Positions 1-9,858 are shown, counted from the stretch's first letter. The stretch: 64,000 nucleotides of DNA from Chitinibacter sp. FCG-7 (GCF_040047665.1 NZ_CP157355.1:2046001-2110000); one strand, 5' to 3'. Notes: generated by a model from the letters alone, not told the origin. Made by a program: numbers and translations.

Positions 1-152
1 AGCAGTCCAGTGTCAATTTATATTTACTTTTCAGGGTTTGAACGGTACTTTTACCGCCGAGTGCTCGGTGGTGCGCTTTGATGCGCGGCAAGACTGGCGC
101 GAGCGATTTGGCCTACAATCGCTGCATTCTTGTGCGTGCGGGTGCGGCGATC

Positions 153-938
153 ATGCAGACCATTTCCACTTCTCCGGTGTTGCCGCTGGACGAAATTCTA
201 GCCCTGGCGCTGGACGCCGGGCTATTGATGCATCAGTCGGGCGCGGGCACGCACCGCACGTCATCGGCGATGCAGCGGATTGCCAGATCGTTGGGCGCGG
301 CGCGGGTGGAGACGATGATTTCGTCGACCAATATTGGCGTGACGCTTGAGCGCGCTGGCGAGGCGGGCAATGAAACGCATACCGCCTTTCGCAAAGCGCC
401 ACATATGGGGGCAAATTTTGCGACGCTGTCGGCGGTGCGCCGTTGGCTGCACCAGCTGGAGCAGGGCGAGCTTGATATTGCTACCGCACGGATTCAATTG
501 GCCGCTATTGCCCAGCGGGCGATTCACTATCCACGCTGGTTTGTCACCATTATGGTGGGTATCTCTTGCGGGGCCTTTGCTGCATTGTTTGGTGGCGATA
601 TACCTGCAATTTTGTTTACTACGCTGGGGGCCACTTGCGGGATGGCGGTGCGCTTTGCGCTGGTGCTGCGGCATTTCAAACCGTCGATTTTCGCCACGGC
701 AGCGAGCTTTGTCGCGCTGCTATTGACCGGCCTGCTTGCGCAGCAAGGTAGCGCCACGCCGGATGCGGCGCTGGCCGCATCGGTGCTGTTTTTGATTCCG
801 GGCGTGCCGCTGATTAATGGTGCGTCAGACCTACTCAATGGCAATTATCTGAATGGCATGGTGCGCTTTACGATGAGCGCGGTGATTATCTTTGGGATAG
901 CAGTAGGGGTAAGTATTGCCCTGCGGCTGTTGAATTAA
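153..938 (+). CDS. ThrE-type threonine/serine exporter, large subunit
   Basis: Probable inner-membrane amino-acid exporter subunit of the ThrE (DUF1212) family. The soluble N-terminal part (residues about 1-130) carries the family signature around LLMHQSGAGTHRTSSAM. Four or five hydrophobic segments follow, ending in the loop VLFLIPGVPLINGASDLL that is typical of ThrE. The frame stays open upstream to a TTG at 78, but the ATG at 153 places the conserved N-terminus correctly. A TACAAT hexamer at 114-119 could be its -10 box. The next gene, 11 bases downstream, is the short second half, so the exporter is split in two proteins as in many proteobacteria. The substrate is known only by family. 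Confidence 0.8.
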   Translation: MQTISTSPVLPLDEILALALDAGLLMHQSGAGTHRTSSAMQRIARSLGAARVETMISSTNIGVTLERAGEAGNETHTAFRKAPHMGANFATLSAVRRWLHQLEQGELDIATARIQLAAIAQRAIHYPRWFVTIMVGISCGAFAALFGGDIPAILFTTLGATCGMAVRFALVLRHFKPSIFATAASFVALLLTGLLAQQGSATPDAALAASVLFLIPGVPLINGASDLLNGNYLNGMVRFTMSAVIIFGIAVGVSIALRLLN

Positions 939-949
939 AAGGGCTGGCG

Positions 950-1408
950 ATGAATACCTGGTTGCTTGAGCTATGGGCGGCACCGGCGGCGCTGGGATTT
1001 GCGCTGCTATTTAATGTGCCGCCGCGTACTTTGCTGATGTGTGGCGTGTTGGCAATTGCCGGGCATGCGTGCCGTAAGCTGGTGATGGTGGGCGGCGGCG
1101 ATATTGTGCTGGGCACCTTGTGTGCCGGGCTGCTGATCGGCTTTTTCGCCGAATGGTGGGGCGCGCGGCGCGACGAACCGGGGGCGATTTTTGCGGTGAG
1201 CGCGGCGATTCCGATGGTGCCCGGTACTTATATGTATAAAGCGGTACAGGGTTTGCTGGGGATGGCCACTTTGCCGCATGGCGCAGATGGCACGCAATTA
1301 TTGGTCAGTGCCGGAGTCAGCGGCATTACCGCCTGTATGATTGTGATAGCCTTGGCCTTTGGCGTGGCGGCCCCGATGTTATTGTGGCCGCGTACGGCGC
1401 ATCACTAG
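950..1408 (+). CDS. ThrE-type exporter, small subunit
   Basis: A 152-residue membrane protein with about four hydrophobic segments. It matches the short C-terminal half of the ThrE family (DUF3815/ThrE_2), including the loop AAIPMVPGTYMYKAVQGLLG, the counterpart of the IPGVP loop in the larger subunit. In actinobacterial ThrE both halves are fused; here they are adjacent genes 11 bases apart and almost certainly co-transcribed. The two are inferred to assemble into one inner-membrane exporter for small hydroxylated amino acids. The hairpin terminator at 1454 ends the pair. Confidence 0.8.
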   Translation: MNTWLLELWAAPAALGFALLFNVPPRTLLMCGVLAIAGHACRKLVMVGGGDIVLGTLCAGLLIGFFAEWWGARRDEPGAIFAVSAAIPMVPGTYMYKAVQGLLGMATLPHGADGTQLLVSAGVSGITACMIVIALAFGVAAPMLLWPRTAHH

Positions 1409-1453
1409 TTATTTCTTACGCTTGCCGCATGCGGCGGTGCGGTAGTTTAAGTG

Positions 1454-1494
1454 GCGGCTGAATTTCTGTGGGGAAATTCAGCCGCAGGTTTTTT
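1454..1494 (+). terminator. Rho-independent terminator after the exporter pair
   Basis: A perfect 13-bp stem (GCGGCTGAATTTC at 1454-1466 with its complement at 1473-1485) and a 6-base loop, followed by a T-run at 1489-1494. It separates the exporter genes from the phosphatase gene. Confidence 0.85.
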
Positions 1495-1504
1495 GGGAGT
1501 GTTG

Positions 1505-2110
1505 ATGTCTCGTACGATTTATTTACTGCGTCATGGTCAAACCGAGCTCAATGCCGAGCGCCGGATGCAAGGCCATTGCGATTCGCCGCTGACCGAGCTC
1601 GGGCAAGCACAGGCGCGCGCGATGGGAGCGGTGCTGCGTCGACAGCTTGGCGATGCTCGCGATTGGCACGTTATCGCCAGTCCATTAGGGCGTGCGATGC
1701 AAACCGCCCGTTTGGTCTGTGAAGAGCTAGCACTGCCTGCCGAGGTGATTCAGGCCGAACCGCGCCTGATCGAGGTGGCGTTTGGCGAATGGGAAGCAGC
1801 GCAGGTTGAGCTATTACATGCTGAAATTCCGGTGCTGGCTACGCTGCCGAATTGGCACTTTAATGCCCCCAATTGCGAGCCATACGAAGCCGTGCTAGCG
1901 CGGATTGAGCAATGGTTAGCCGATCCCCTGTTGCCACACCAGCTCATTGTGGTCGCGCATGGCTTGCTCGGGAAAATCCTGCGCGGCGTGTATGCCGGTT
2001 TGGATTTTGACGCGCTGTGGGCTCAAGATATGCCGCAAGAGGCGTTTTATAAATTGCACAATGGCGAGTTGTTGCGGATCGAGTGCACACTACCCGTTCA
2101 ACGTATTTGA
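1505..2110 (+). CDS. Histidine phosphatase family protein
   Basis: A 201-residue cytoplasmic protein of the phosphoglycerate-mutase-like histidine phosphatase superfamily. The catalytic motif LLRHGQTELN begins near residue 7, with the phospho-accepting His at residue 10. The second catalytic His lies in VVAHGLLGKIL near residue 157. The fold covers the whole protein. The ATG at 1505 is chosen because GGGAG lies 6-10 bases upstream and the protein then starts directly at the motif. Substrate cannot be told from sequence; small phosphate esters or a cobalamin/alpha-ribazole-like substrate are all possible in this family. It is transcribed alone, downstream of the terminator at 1454. Confidence 0.85.
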   Translation: MSRTIYLLRHGQTELNAERRMQGHCDSPLTELGQAQARAMGAVLRRQLGDARDWHVIASPLGRAMQTARLVCEELALPAEVIQAEPRLIEVAFGEWEAAQVELLHAEIPVLATLPNWHFNAPNCEPYEAVLARIEQWLADPLLPHQLIVVAHGLLGKILRGVYAGLDFDALWAQDMPQEAFYKLHNGELLRIECTLPVQRI

Positions 2111-2231
2111 ATGTATTTGAATCGGTAGTTTCACGGCAATGCAGGCCGTGGAGCCCGATTGCCATGAATGATGGGGCGACAACTGTTGTCCAGCAAGGCC
2201 ACCATAGATCAGCCGCAACGCGTTTAGTTTT

Positions 2232-5200
2232 TTATAGCCAGCCTTCAAATTGAACCACAGAGCCTATTGTTTTGATGGCCTCTGCACTGTTGGCAATCTC
2301 TACCGCTAGCCAATCACGGTTTAGCGTTTGCTGCTCTAGCTGTTGCACATGCGCATTCTGCTCACCTTGCGTGGCAGCGCGCCCCAGCGTGTTTTGATAT
2401 AAGGTCTGCACATAGGCAGCATTGCCTAGGGCTGCCAGTCCCGGATTTTGGGAATGGAACCAAGCGAAAATCTTTTCTGCTGTCATGCTGCCAGCTTGGT
2501 AGGCCGCCACGGCCTGAGTGCCTTCCTGCCATTCAGTCATGCTCGCATCTCGGTTCAGGTAGACCTGTACCAGTCTGGCCAGCGTGGCTTCGATACCATT
2601 GCGCGCGAGCACCACGGTCTGCTGGCTGTCAAAGGCCAGCATTTCAGCATTCTGCAAACTGAACATCGCTCCATCGCTATAGCGGGTAATTTCCAGTGCG
2701 TTACCGTTCTTACCTAGGTGATAATCGCTGGCCTGACCTTGCAACTGCAGCACATCATGACCTGCATTGCCGTCAATCGTCAGACCCAACCCCATCGCTA
2801 GATAGCCTTGCTCGTTGGCTGAGCTTCCTACAAAGCGGGTGCTTGTGCTGATCTTCAGAATGTCGGGATTTTCTTCCGCAGTATGTACCTCGCCATAGCT
2901 TACTTGCAGATCATTGCCGCTGGTGAATTTGATGAGTTCAACATCAATCAATCGCTCGATTTCACCGAGCTTGTGGGTCAATACCACGGTGTTGCCTTCG
3001 GTACTGATCGTGTAGTCGTTACGGCCACCGCTCATCAGTGCCGTATCTTGGCCTAGGCCGCCATTGAGATGGTCATTGCCACTACCGCCACTGATTGTGT
3101 CGTCGCCAGCGCCACCATAAACCACATCATGGCCAGCCTCGCCATGAATCTGGTCATTACCGCCCAGCGAGCCAACAGTGTCGTTCCCCGCGCCGCCATG
3201 AATCAGGTCGTCGTCGGCTCCGAGCACCATAAATTGGGTTTGACCATCGCCGACGGCTGTATTCTGGCCTGCGCCGCCAATGGCACGAACTTCACCAATC
3301 ACGGTGAGAAACTCGATGTCGTTGACCAGAATCACTGTACCTTTGGGTAGTTTACTGACATCAATAACCAATGCCTGCTGACCATCTTCTGGCCGATTTG
3401 AGCCTGTGATGATCAGCGGTAAGGCTGGTACGCCTGCCCCGGCAGGTAGTGTTGGGGTGATACTCTGGATCAGTAATCGCTCATCCGTTGGCAAGCCGCT
3501 TAAAAATGTTTTGAGCTCGGAGACAATCTGCTCGCGCGTGAGTGGATCATCTGATAGTGCGCGGGTAATGGCATCGCTCAGGGTACGATCAGCTGCAGCC
3601 GGGTTTTGTACGGCAGGTTGTCCGCTAATGATCAGACCAAAGCCTGCGGGCAGGCCGAGCTCCAGCACTGGCTGCCCATTGCCGTTTTTAAACAGCGGGA
3701 TCTCGACATGCGAGGACGGCGTACCAGGGCGTTTATCAGGGATGACCGGAATGGTGATGACCTTGCTGCCATCGCTCTGCGTGACTTCGGTGACGGTTAT
3801 GCCGTCGAAAGTGCCGACGGGTATCGGTGTTGGAGTTGGCGCGGGCGGTGACGGGGTAACGGTATTGATGCTGTAATTGGGCGATGCCACAGTGCCGCTA
3901 CCGAGATTGCCCGCTAGATCATTCACGCCAGTCAAGTTTAGTGTGATGATGTTGGTGCTGTCGCTGATTTCGGCAGTTGGGGCGAAACTTGCAGTCCAGG
4001 TTTTTCCGCCATCATTGCTGCTCAGAGTGCCAAGCAGGCCATTTTCAATGGTGAGGTCGCTAGCGTCCAGACCCGTGATGGCTTCGGAAAATGCAAAACT
4101 GACCGATGCCACTGTGTCCTTGCCAAGGCTGTTGCTGCTGATGCTAACTGTCGCACTGGGAGCTTGTGTGTCGAGTGCATAGCTTTGAACTCTCTCCGGG
4201 CCGGTATTGTCAGCTTGATCGCTAACGCGCACGCGCAGTGTGTTATTGCCTGTCAAATTAATACTGTTCGACCAGGCCCCTGTCGCCGTATCGAGCGTGT
4301 CGGCCACTTGCCAGCTGCTGCCGTTATCCAGCGAAATCTGCACCGTATCAGTGGCGCTGAGTGCGCCGGTGATCAGGCCGGACAGTGTCTGTGCGCTGGT
4401 GCGGGTGACAAAGTCATTGGCGGAGCTGCCCGTATCGCTGGATAACTGCATGCTGGCAATGCTCGCCGTGGGGGCCTGGGTGTCCACAAGCAGCGCCGCA
4501 TTGGCGCCGAGCGAGCCGCTTGCGCCGGGTGCCGGCAGGGTCAGGATGGCATCCATCAGTGCGGCATTGCGGATGCTGGCGCCATTGAGCGCCAGTGCGC
4601 CGGCAGACTGCACATCCAGATCCAGGCTTTCGTCGCCTGCCTGCACGGTATAACTGAAACTGAGGGTATTGCTTCCCGAGCCGCTCGTGTAAATGGCCTT
4701 GCGATCAATACCCCCGGTTTCCAACAGCAGGCTTGGCGTACCGCCGGCGGTGTTTACCGTGACGATCTGGTCGAAGGTGACGGTCAGCGTGAGGTTGGTG
4801 CCAGCCTTGTAGCTGCCATTGGCGCTGGTGGATTGCACACTGAGCACTTCCGGATTGAGCGGGGTGATCGCCAGCGCGAAGCTGTCGCTGACGTTGCCGC
4901 CGTGGCTATCACTGGCCATCAGCTCGATGTTCAGCGTGCCGATATCGCCGTCATCGGGCGTGCCGCTGAAGGTGCGTGTGGCGGCATCGAAGCTCAGCCA
5001 GGCCGGCAGCGCGCCGCCGCCAGCGAGTTGTGCACTGTAAGTCAGCGCGTCGCCGGCATCCTCGTCGGCAAAGCTGTTGCCGGCAAAGGTGAAGCTGAAC
5101 GGCGTGCGGGCGCTAGCGTTCTGGTCGGCGATGGGATTGGCGACGCTAGGGGCGTCATTGGTGTTAGCGACCGTCAGCGTGAAGGTATCACTGATGCTGC

Positions 5201-8200
5201 CGCCGTTGCCGTCAGTCGTGATCACGTCAATGCTCAGGCTGCCGACATCACCGTTGCCCGGCATGCCGCTAAAGGTACGCGTGGCGGCATCAAAGCTCAG
5301 CCAGGCCGGCAGTGCGCCACCACCGGCGAGCTGCGCGCTGTAGCTCAGCGTGTCGCCGGCATCGATATCGGCAAAGGCATTGCTGGCGAACTGGAAATTG
5401 AAGACCGCGTCTTCGCTGGCATTCTGGTCGGCGATGGCATTGGCGATGGTCGGGGCATCGTTGGTGTTGGCGACCGTCAGCGTAAAGGTATCACTGATGC
5501 TGCCGCCATTGCCGTCAGCAGCGATCACGTCAATGCTCAGGCTGCCGACATCACCGTTGCCCGGCGTGCCGCTGAAGGTACGCGTGGCTGCATTGAAGCT
5601 CAGCCAGGCCGGCAGTGCGCCACCACCGGCGAGCTGCGCGCTGTAGCTTAGCGTGTCGCCGGCATCGATATCGGCAAAGGCATTGCTGGCGAACTGGAAA
5701 TTGAAGACCGCGTCTTCGCTGGCATTCTGGTCGGCGATGGCATTGGCAACCGTCGGGGCATCGTTAGTGTTGGCGACTGTCAGCGTAAAGCTATCGCTGA
5801 TGCTGCCGCCATTGCCGTCAGCAGCGATTACGTCGATGCTGATGCTGCCGACATCGCCATTGGCCGGCGTGCCGCTGAAGGTGCGCGTGGCGGCGTCGAA
5901 GCTCAGCCAGGCCGGCAGTGCGCCACCGCCGGCGAGTTGCGCGCTGAAGCTCAGCGTGTCGCCGGCATCCATGTCGGCAAAGGCATTGCTGGCGAACTGG
6001 AAGTTGAAGGCGGTATTTTCAGTGGCATTCTGGTCGGCGATGGCATTGGCAACCGTTGGGGCATCGTTGGTGTTGGTGACTGTCAGCGTAAAGCTATCGC
6101 TGATGCTGCCGCCGTTGCCGTCAGCAGCGATCACATCGATGCTGATGCTGCCGACATCTCCGTTGGCCGGCGTGCCGCTGAAGCTGCGCGTGGCGGCATT
6201 GAAGCTCAGCCAGGTCGGCAGTGCGCCACCGCCAGCGAGTTGCGCGCTAAAGCTCAGCGTGTCGCCGGCATCCATGTCAGCAAAGGCATTGCTGGCGAAC
6301 TGGAAGCTGAAAGCGGTGTCTTCGCTGGCGTTCTGGTCGGCGATGGCATTGGCGACCGTCGGTGCGTCGTTGGTGTTGGCGACGACGAGGCTGAACGTGT
6401 CGCTAGCGGTCGCGCCACCACCATCGCGGGCGATGACATCAATCACCAGAGTACCGACATCGCCGTTGGCCGGCGTGCCGCTAAAGGTACGCGTGGCGGC
6501 GTCGAAGCTCAGCCAGGCCGGCAGTGCGCCGCCGCCGGCGAGTTGCGCGCTGTAGCTCTGCGTATCGCCGGCATCGACATCGGCAAAGGCATCGCTGGCG
6601 AACTGGAAGTTGAAGGCCGTGTCTTCGCTGGCATTCTGGTCAGCGATGGCATTGGCGAGGGTGGGGGCGTCATTGGTATTGGTGACGGTCAGCGTGAACT
6701 GGTCGCTCACAGTGCCGCCCGCACCGCCGTTGACGGCGGCAATGACTTCGATGGTGAGCGTGCCCACGTGGTCGTTCAGTGGCGTGCCGCTGAAGGTTCG
6801 CGTAGCGGCATCAAAGCTCAGCCAGGCGGGCAGCGCAGCGCCGCCGGCGAGCTGGGCGCTGTAGCCAAATACATCGCCAATATCCGGATCAAGGAAGGTA
6901 TTGGCTGCAAAGGTAAAGCTGAGTTGGGCGTCCTCGGCAATACTCTGGTCGGGTATCGAATTGGCCAGCGTTGGCACATCGTTGATCGAGGTTGCCACCA
7001 CCACGCTGGCCGTATTGGCCCGGCCCTGCTCACTGGCGTCTTGCGGCGTGAGCGTGAAGATGGTCTGCACCGTGACGCCAACGACGACCTGGTTGGCCGT
7101 TGGGTGGAACACCAGTGCGCGCAGCGCCGCGTTGAGGTCGGCCAGCGCCATGCCACCGGCGGCCAGCACATAATCACCAGCACTGCCCGACAGCCCTGCG
7201 CCGCTGAGTGTGCCGTTGGCGGCCTGATAGGTGATGCGGATGCTGCCGCTGGCCGAATCGGCATCGCTGACGGTGAGGTTGGCAAAGGGCGCAATGCTGG
7301 CGTTGTCGCCGATGGCGCCCTGGGTCATGAAATGGCCAGCCAGCGTGGGCGGCAGATTGCCGGGTTGGTTGAAGGCCTCGGCATAGGTCACGACCGAGAC
7401 TTTGCCAGCGGTGGCGAGGCCTTCCGCGTTGTAGCTGGCCTCGGTGAGCCAGGCCGCTACAATGTTGCTGTCGGCGCCCAGTGTGGGGCTGCCAGCCAGC
7501 TTGCCCGCGTCGCCAACAATCTGGAAGGTGCTGCCGCCAGCAGGCTGGAAGCCATCAATGAACCAGGCGGTATTGCTGGAACCATCCGCGCCGCTGATGG
7601 CGAGCATGTCACCCGAAACCGATTTGCTGACCGATTTCAGCCCGGTCAGCGGCAGCACATCACGCACCAGCTGACCCAGGCTGCCATCGGCGCCGAGCGT
7701 CTGCAGATGGTAGGCACTGCTGGTGTTGCCGACGCCGGAGGCTGCATCGTTGCCGAACAGGTCAAAGCCGCCGCCATACATGGCGGTAATCAGCGCCGGC
7801 GCCTGGTAGTAGGCGGTGTCGATGGTGGCGACAAGCTGATTGGCGGCATTCCACAGTTTGACCTGGCTTTTGGTGTAGACATCGTCGGTGGCCACCGGAA
7901 TGGCCAGATTGCCGTGCTGGTCTATGGCCGCACCCGCTATGTAGGGGGTGTGCGTGTCGGTATCAAAGGTGGTGCTGATCGTTGCGCCATTCAGGCTGCC
8001 ATTGGCGTTGACGCGCTGGAAATTCAGCGTCTGGTAATTGTTCAGCGTCCACAGGACGACAAAGCCGCCATCGTCGGCCGCGAGCACCCTGACGTCGGGA
8101 TTGAGGGAATTGGTCAGCGTGGCTATCGCAGACAGGCCGACGGCAGTGCCGGTATTGTCGTACATCTGGATGGCGTAGCCGTCATTGGAATATGACGCGA

Positions 8201-9113
8201 CGACAAAGCCACCATTTTTCAGTGCGACCAGATTCGCGCCATCGTTGGTTTGCAGGTTGGCATCGGCATTGTGGGTAATGCTTGCATTATTGTTGACCAC
8301 GCTAGCCACATTGCCGCTGAGCATTCTGGTGGTGACATTGCCCGCGCCATCGACAAGGGCAACCTGTAGGTAATCGAGGTTGGGCATGTCGTAATACTGG
8401 GCATGCGTATTGGCCAGCAGCACGGCGCGACCGCCATCGGACAACTCGACCACGCCCAGCACATTCAGCGGTGTCGTACCCGGTGTGGCCGATATGTAGT
8501 CGTTGCCGTTGGCAATCTGCACCTGCGCACTGGCGGCAGGTGCCGTGGCCAGCGTGTGGCCATACTCGGCCAGTGCCTGCGGGGCGTTCAGCGCGGCCGC
8601 ACTGCTCAGGCTACCATCGGCCAGTGCCAGCACTTCCAGCGTCCAATCGCCGCCCAGCGCTTGCGCACCGCTCGGGTCATCCGATGCGGCAACCTGCAGG
8701 CCGGTTTCCTGCGCCAGCCGGCTGACAAAGGCTTCACCCTGCAGGCCGCTGGCCACATCGCAGCCATACAGCGCCAGCAGGCCATCTTGGCCTAGGCTGT
8801 CGGCCATTGCGGCGAGTTGCGCGCGGCTTTCCGGCTGTGCCAGCGCACGGGCATCGAGCACGCTGCTACCCAGCGTTACCCGTCCTGCGTTACCATGTGA
8901 AAAGACGTGAGCCACCGACATGCTGGGCGTATTAGCCAGTGTGTAGCTGATAATCTCTAGTCCATCGTGATCGGCAGGAATCGTAATCACTGACATAATC
9001 GGTGACAGTGCTGCTACTAGCTGTTCGTAATCGGCTAGCCGGGCATCAACAAATGCAATATTGCGCAGTAAAGGCTGATTTTTCTGGCTTGCAGTATGGA
9101 TTTGCATATTCAT
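2232..9113 (-). CDS. Giant DUF4347 / cadherin-like-repeat / RTX surface protein
   Basis: A 2293-residue predicted secreted surface protein or adhesin. Order of parts: a DUF4347-type N-terminal domain (about residues 1-190, with VFSHGNAG and ALYGCDVASG); a beta-rich region to about 700 with a cadherin-like segment; seven tandem 101-residue putative-Ig/CADG repeats (about 713-1419); Ig-like modules to about 1650; an unassigned stretch; glycine/aspartate RTX repeats (about 1964-2030); and a C-terminal DUF4214 domain. There is no Sec signal. RTX repeats and a long C-terminal tail suggest type 1 secretion, but no exporter is in the window. I see no TAAG, PAAG or AAAG site in the N-terminal 200 residues, as LapG substrates usually have. 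It is the last gene of a minus-strand array beginning near 13000. Confidence 0.85.
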   Translation of the reverse strand: MNMQIHTASQKNQPLLRNIAFVDARLADYEQLVAALSPIMSVITIPADHDGLEIISYTLANTPSMSVAHVFSHGNAGRVTLGSSVLDARALAQPESRAQLAAMADSLGQDGLLALYGCDVASGLQGEAFVSRLAQETGLQVAASDDPSGAQALGGDWTLEVLALADGSLSSAAALNAPQALAEYGHTLATAPAASAQVQIANGNDYISATPGTTPLNVLGVVELSDGGRAVLLANTHAQYYDMPNLDYLQVALVDGAGNVTTRMLSGNVASVVNNNASITHNADANLQTNDGANLVALKNGGFVVASYSNDGYAIQMYDNTGTAVGLSAIATLTNSLNPDVRVLAADDGGFVVLWTLNNYQTLNFQRVNANGSLNGATISTTFDTDTHTPYIAGAAIDQHGNLAIPVATDDVYTKSQVKLWNAANQLVATIDTAYYQAPALITAMYGGGFDLFGNDAASGVGNTSSAYHLQTLGADGSLGQLVRDVLPLTGLKSVSKSVSGDMLAISGADGSSNTAWFIDGFQPAGGSTFQIVGDAGKLAGSPTLGADSNIVAAWLTEASYNAEGLATAGKVSVVTYAEAFNQPGNLPPTLAGHFMTQGAIGDNASIAPFANLTVSDADSASGSIRITYQAANGTLSGAGLSGSAGDYVLAAGGMALADLNAALRALVFHPTANQVVVGVTVQTIFTLTPQDASEQGRANTASVVVATSINDVPTLANSIPDQSIAEDAQLSFTFAANTFLDPDIGDVFGYSAQLAGGAALPAWLSFDAATRTFSGTPLNDHVGTLTIEVIAAVNGGAGGTVSDQFTLTVTNTNDAPTLANAIADQNASEDTAFNFQFASDAFADVDAGDTQSYSAQLAGGGALPAWLSFDAATRTFSGTPANGDVGTLVIDVIARDGGGATASDTFSLVVANTNDAPTVANAIADQNASEDTAFSFQFASNAFADMDAGDTLSFSAQLAGGGALPTWLSFNAATRSFSGTPANGDVGSISIDVIAADGNGGSISDSFTLTVTNTNDAPTVANAIADQNATENTAFNFQFASNAFADMDAGDTLSFSAQLAGGGALPAWLSFDAATRTFSGTPANGDVGSISIDVIAADGNGGSISDSFTLTVANTNDAPTVANAIADQNASEDAVFNFQFASNAFADIDAGDTLSYSAQLAGGGALPAWLSFNAATRTFSGTPGNGDVGSLSIDVIAADGNGGSISDTFTLTVANTNDAPTIANAIADQNASEDAVFNFQFASNAFADIDAGDTLSYSAQLAGGGALPAWLSFDAATRTFSGMPGNGDVGSLSIDVITTDGNGGSISDTFTLTVANTNDAPSVANPIADQNASARTPFSFTFAGNSFADEDAGDALTYSAQLAGGGALPAWLSFDAATRTFSGTPDDGDIGTLNIELMASDSHGGNVSDSFALAITPLNPEVLSVQSTSANGSYKAGTNLTLTVTFDQIVTVNTAGGTPSLLLETGGIDRKAIYTSGSGSNTLSFSYTVQAGDESLDLDVQSAGALALNGASIRNAALMDAILTLPAPGASGSLGANAALLVDTQAPTASIASMQLSSDTGSSANDFVTRTSAQTLSGLITGALSATDTVQISLDNGSSWQVADTLDTATGAWSNSINLTGNNTLRVRVSDQADNTGPERVQSYALDTQAPSATVSISSNSLGKDTVASVSFAFSEAITGLDASDLTIENGLLGTLSSNDGGKTWTASFAPTAEISDSTNIITLNLTGVNDLAGNLGSGTVASPNYSINTVTPSPPAPTPTPIPVGTFDGITVTEVTQSDGSKVITIPVIPDKRPGTPSSHVEIPLFKNGNGQPVLELGLPAGFGLIISGQPAVQNPAAADRTLSDAITRALSDDPLTREQIVSELKTFLSGLPTDERLLIQSITPTLPAGAGVPALPLIITGSNRPEDGQQALVIDVSKLPKGTVILVNDIEFLTVIGEVRAIGGAGQNTAVGDGQTQFMVLGADDDLIHGGAGNDTVGSLGGNDQIHGEAGHDVVYGGAGDDTISGGSGNDHLNGGLGQDTALMSGGRNDYTISTEGNTVVLTHKLGEIERLIDVELIKFTSGNDLQVSYGEVHTAEENPDILKISTSTRFVGSSANEQGYLAMGLGLTIDGNAGHDVLQLQGQASDYHLGKNGNALEITRYSDGAMFSLQNAEMLAFDSQQTVVLARNGIEATLARLVQVYLNRDASMTEWQEGTQAVAAYQAGSMTAEKIFAWFHSQNPGLAALGNAAYVQTLYQNTLGRAATQGEQNAHVQQLEQQTLNRDWLAVEIANSAEAIKTIGSVVQFEGWL
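3022..3222 (-). repeat. RTX calcium-binding nonapeptide repeats
   Basis: This segment encodes tandem GGxGxDxxx-type units in the giant surface protein, for example GGAGNDTVG, GEAGHDVVY, GGAGDDTIS and GGSGNDHLN. Such repeats fold into a calcium-bound beta-roll outside the cell and are a hallmark of type 1 secretion substrates. Confidence 0.85.
4858..6978 (-). repeat. Seven tandem 303-bp coding repeats
   Basis: Within the giant surface-protein gene a 303-bp (101-codon) unit recurs seven times. The landmark ATTCTGGTCGGCGATGG (one base varies) begins at 5118, 5421, 5724, 6027, 6330 and 6633, exactly 303 bases apart. Each unit encodes a domain containing ADQNASED, LAGGGALPAWLSFDAATRTFSGTP and NTNDAP. 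Units 3-6 are almost identical at DNA level and units 1 and 7 are the most divergent, consistent with copy-number change by recombination in the middle. The reverse strand is also open over much of the array; those frames are shadows. Confidence 0.9.
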
Positions 9114-9234
9114 TTGATACCCGGTTATTGCCGTAGGGCGTTGTGTTTAAAACTGTGTTCTTGAACAACTGATCAATCGTTGATGGCTAGGGGAGTGCAA
9201 CGTACTGTGCTGCCGTACCCGCCTGCGTATTGCA

Positions 9235-9798
9235 TCAGCGTTTGCTGCCTGCTTTTAACTGCATCCCGCCAAACGAGGCCGGTCCGGGAATGCTATATAG
9301 ATGTAAGTCTCCATCAGCCACTTCTGCGCCGGAGATGGCTGTGACCCTGCGTTCGAGTTCAATCGTATTACTTGATGTTGCAATACTGATGTTGTATTGA
9401 TTCTCCGTCAGATTAAGGGTGACGGGGTTTTTGATGATGGTTGTGCCCGAAAAACCGGTTAACTTGCTTGCTGCCTTGTTTTCCGGTTCGCCGTAGATGA
9501 AGTTGTACTGCACATCATTGTTACCTGTGAAGCGGATGGCGCAGTCTTTACCAGAAATCTTGACCGGATATATTTTCCCGGGTGTTAACGGCAGAGCTGC
9601 ACCACTGGCAAATGCAGGGTCAGGTAGTCCGTCATAGCTCCCCTGTATGGCAACAAATAACTCCTTCACGGCGCCGGTACAAATACTGGCCGGAGTAAGA
9701 GTTACTTTGTCGACGCTCGACTCCCCACCACCGCAGGCGTTGAGTAGCAAAGTAATTACTAAAAGTGTGATCCGCTTTGAACATCGAATGTGCTTCAT
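9235..9798 (-). CDS. Predicted lipoprotein of unknown function
   Basis: A 187-residue protein with a lipoprotein signal: basic start MKHIRCSKR, hydrophobic core, then lipobox LLNAC with the acylated Cys at residue 22 and a GGG linker. The rest is mostly predicted beta structure with no family I recognise; two cysteines in the mature part could pair. The gene lies between the collar genes and the giant surface protein, on the same strand, 60 bases after the former and 121 before the latter. A role as a surface or periplasmic accessory of that system is inference only. Confidence 0.65.
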   Translation of the reverse strand: MKHIRCSKRITLLVITLLLNACGGGESSVDKVTLTPASICTGAVKELFVAIQGSYDGLPDPAFASGAALPLTPGKIYPVKISGKDCAIRFTGNNDVQYNFIYGEPENKAASKLTGFSGTTIIKNPVTLNLTENQYNISIATSSNTIELERRVTAISGAEVADGDLHLYSIPGPASFGGMQLKAGSKR

Positions 9799-9858
9799 CT
9801 GAACAACCTTTATGCTGTATTTTGATTTTGCATTGTCCCGGCACGTGCGGGGATTGTC

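Noticed and set aside
4858..6978. CRISPR array, suggested by regular direct repeats
   Set aside because: The 303-bp units are protein-coding and contiguous without unique spacers; no cas gene is present.
5937..8195. A 752-codon open frame on the plus strand opposite the giant surface-protein gene, and similar ones at 4833-5651 and 5653-6555
   Set aside because: They are antisense to a well-supported coding sequence with recognisable domains. Their repetitive translation is the mirror of the 303-bp repeats, with no start signal or family resemblance.
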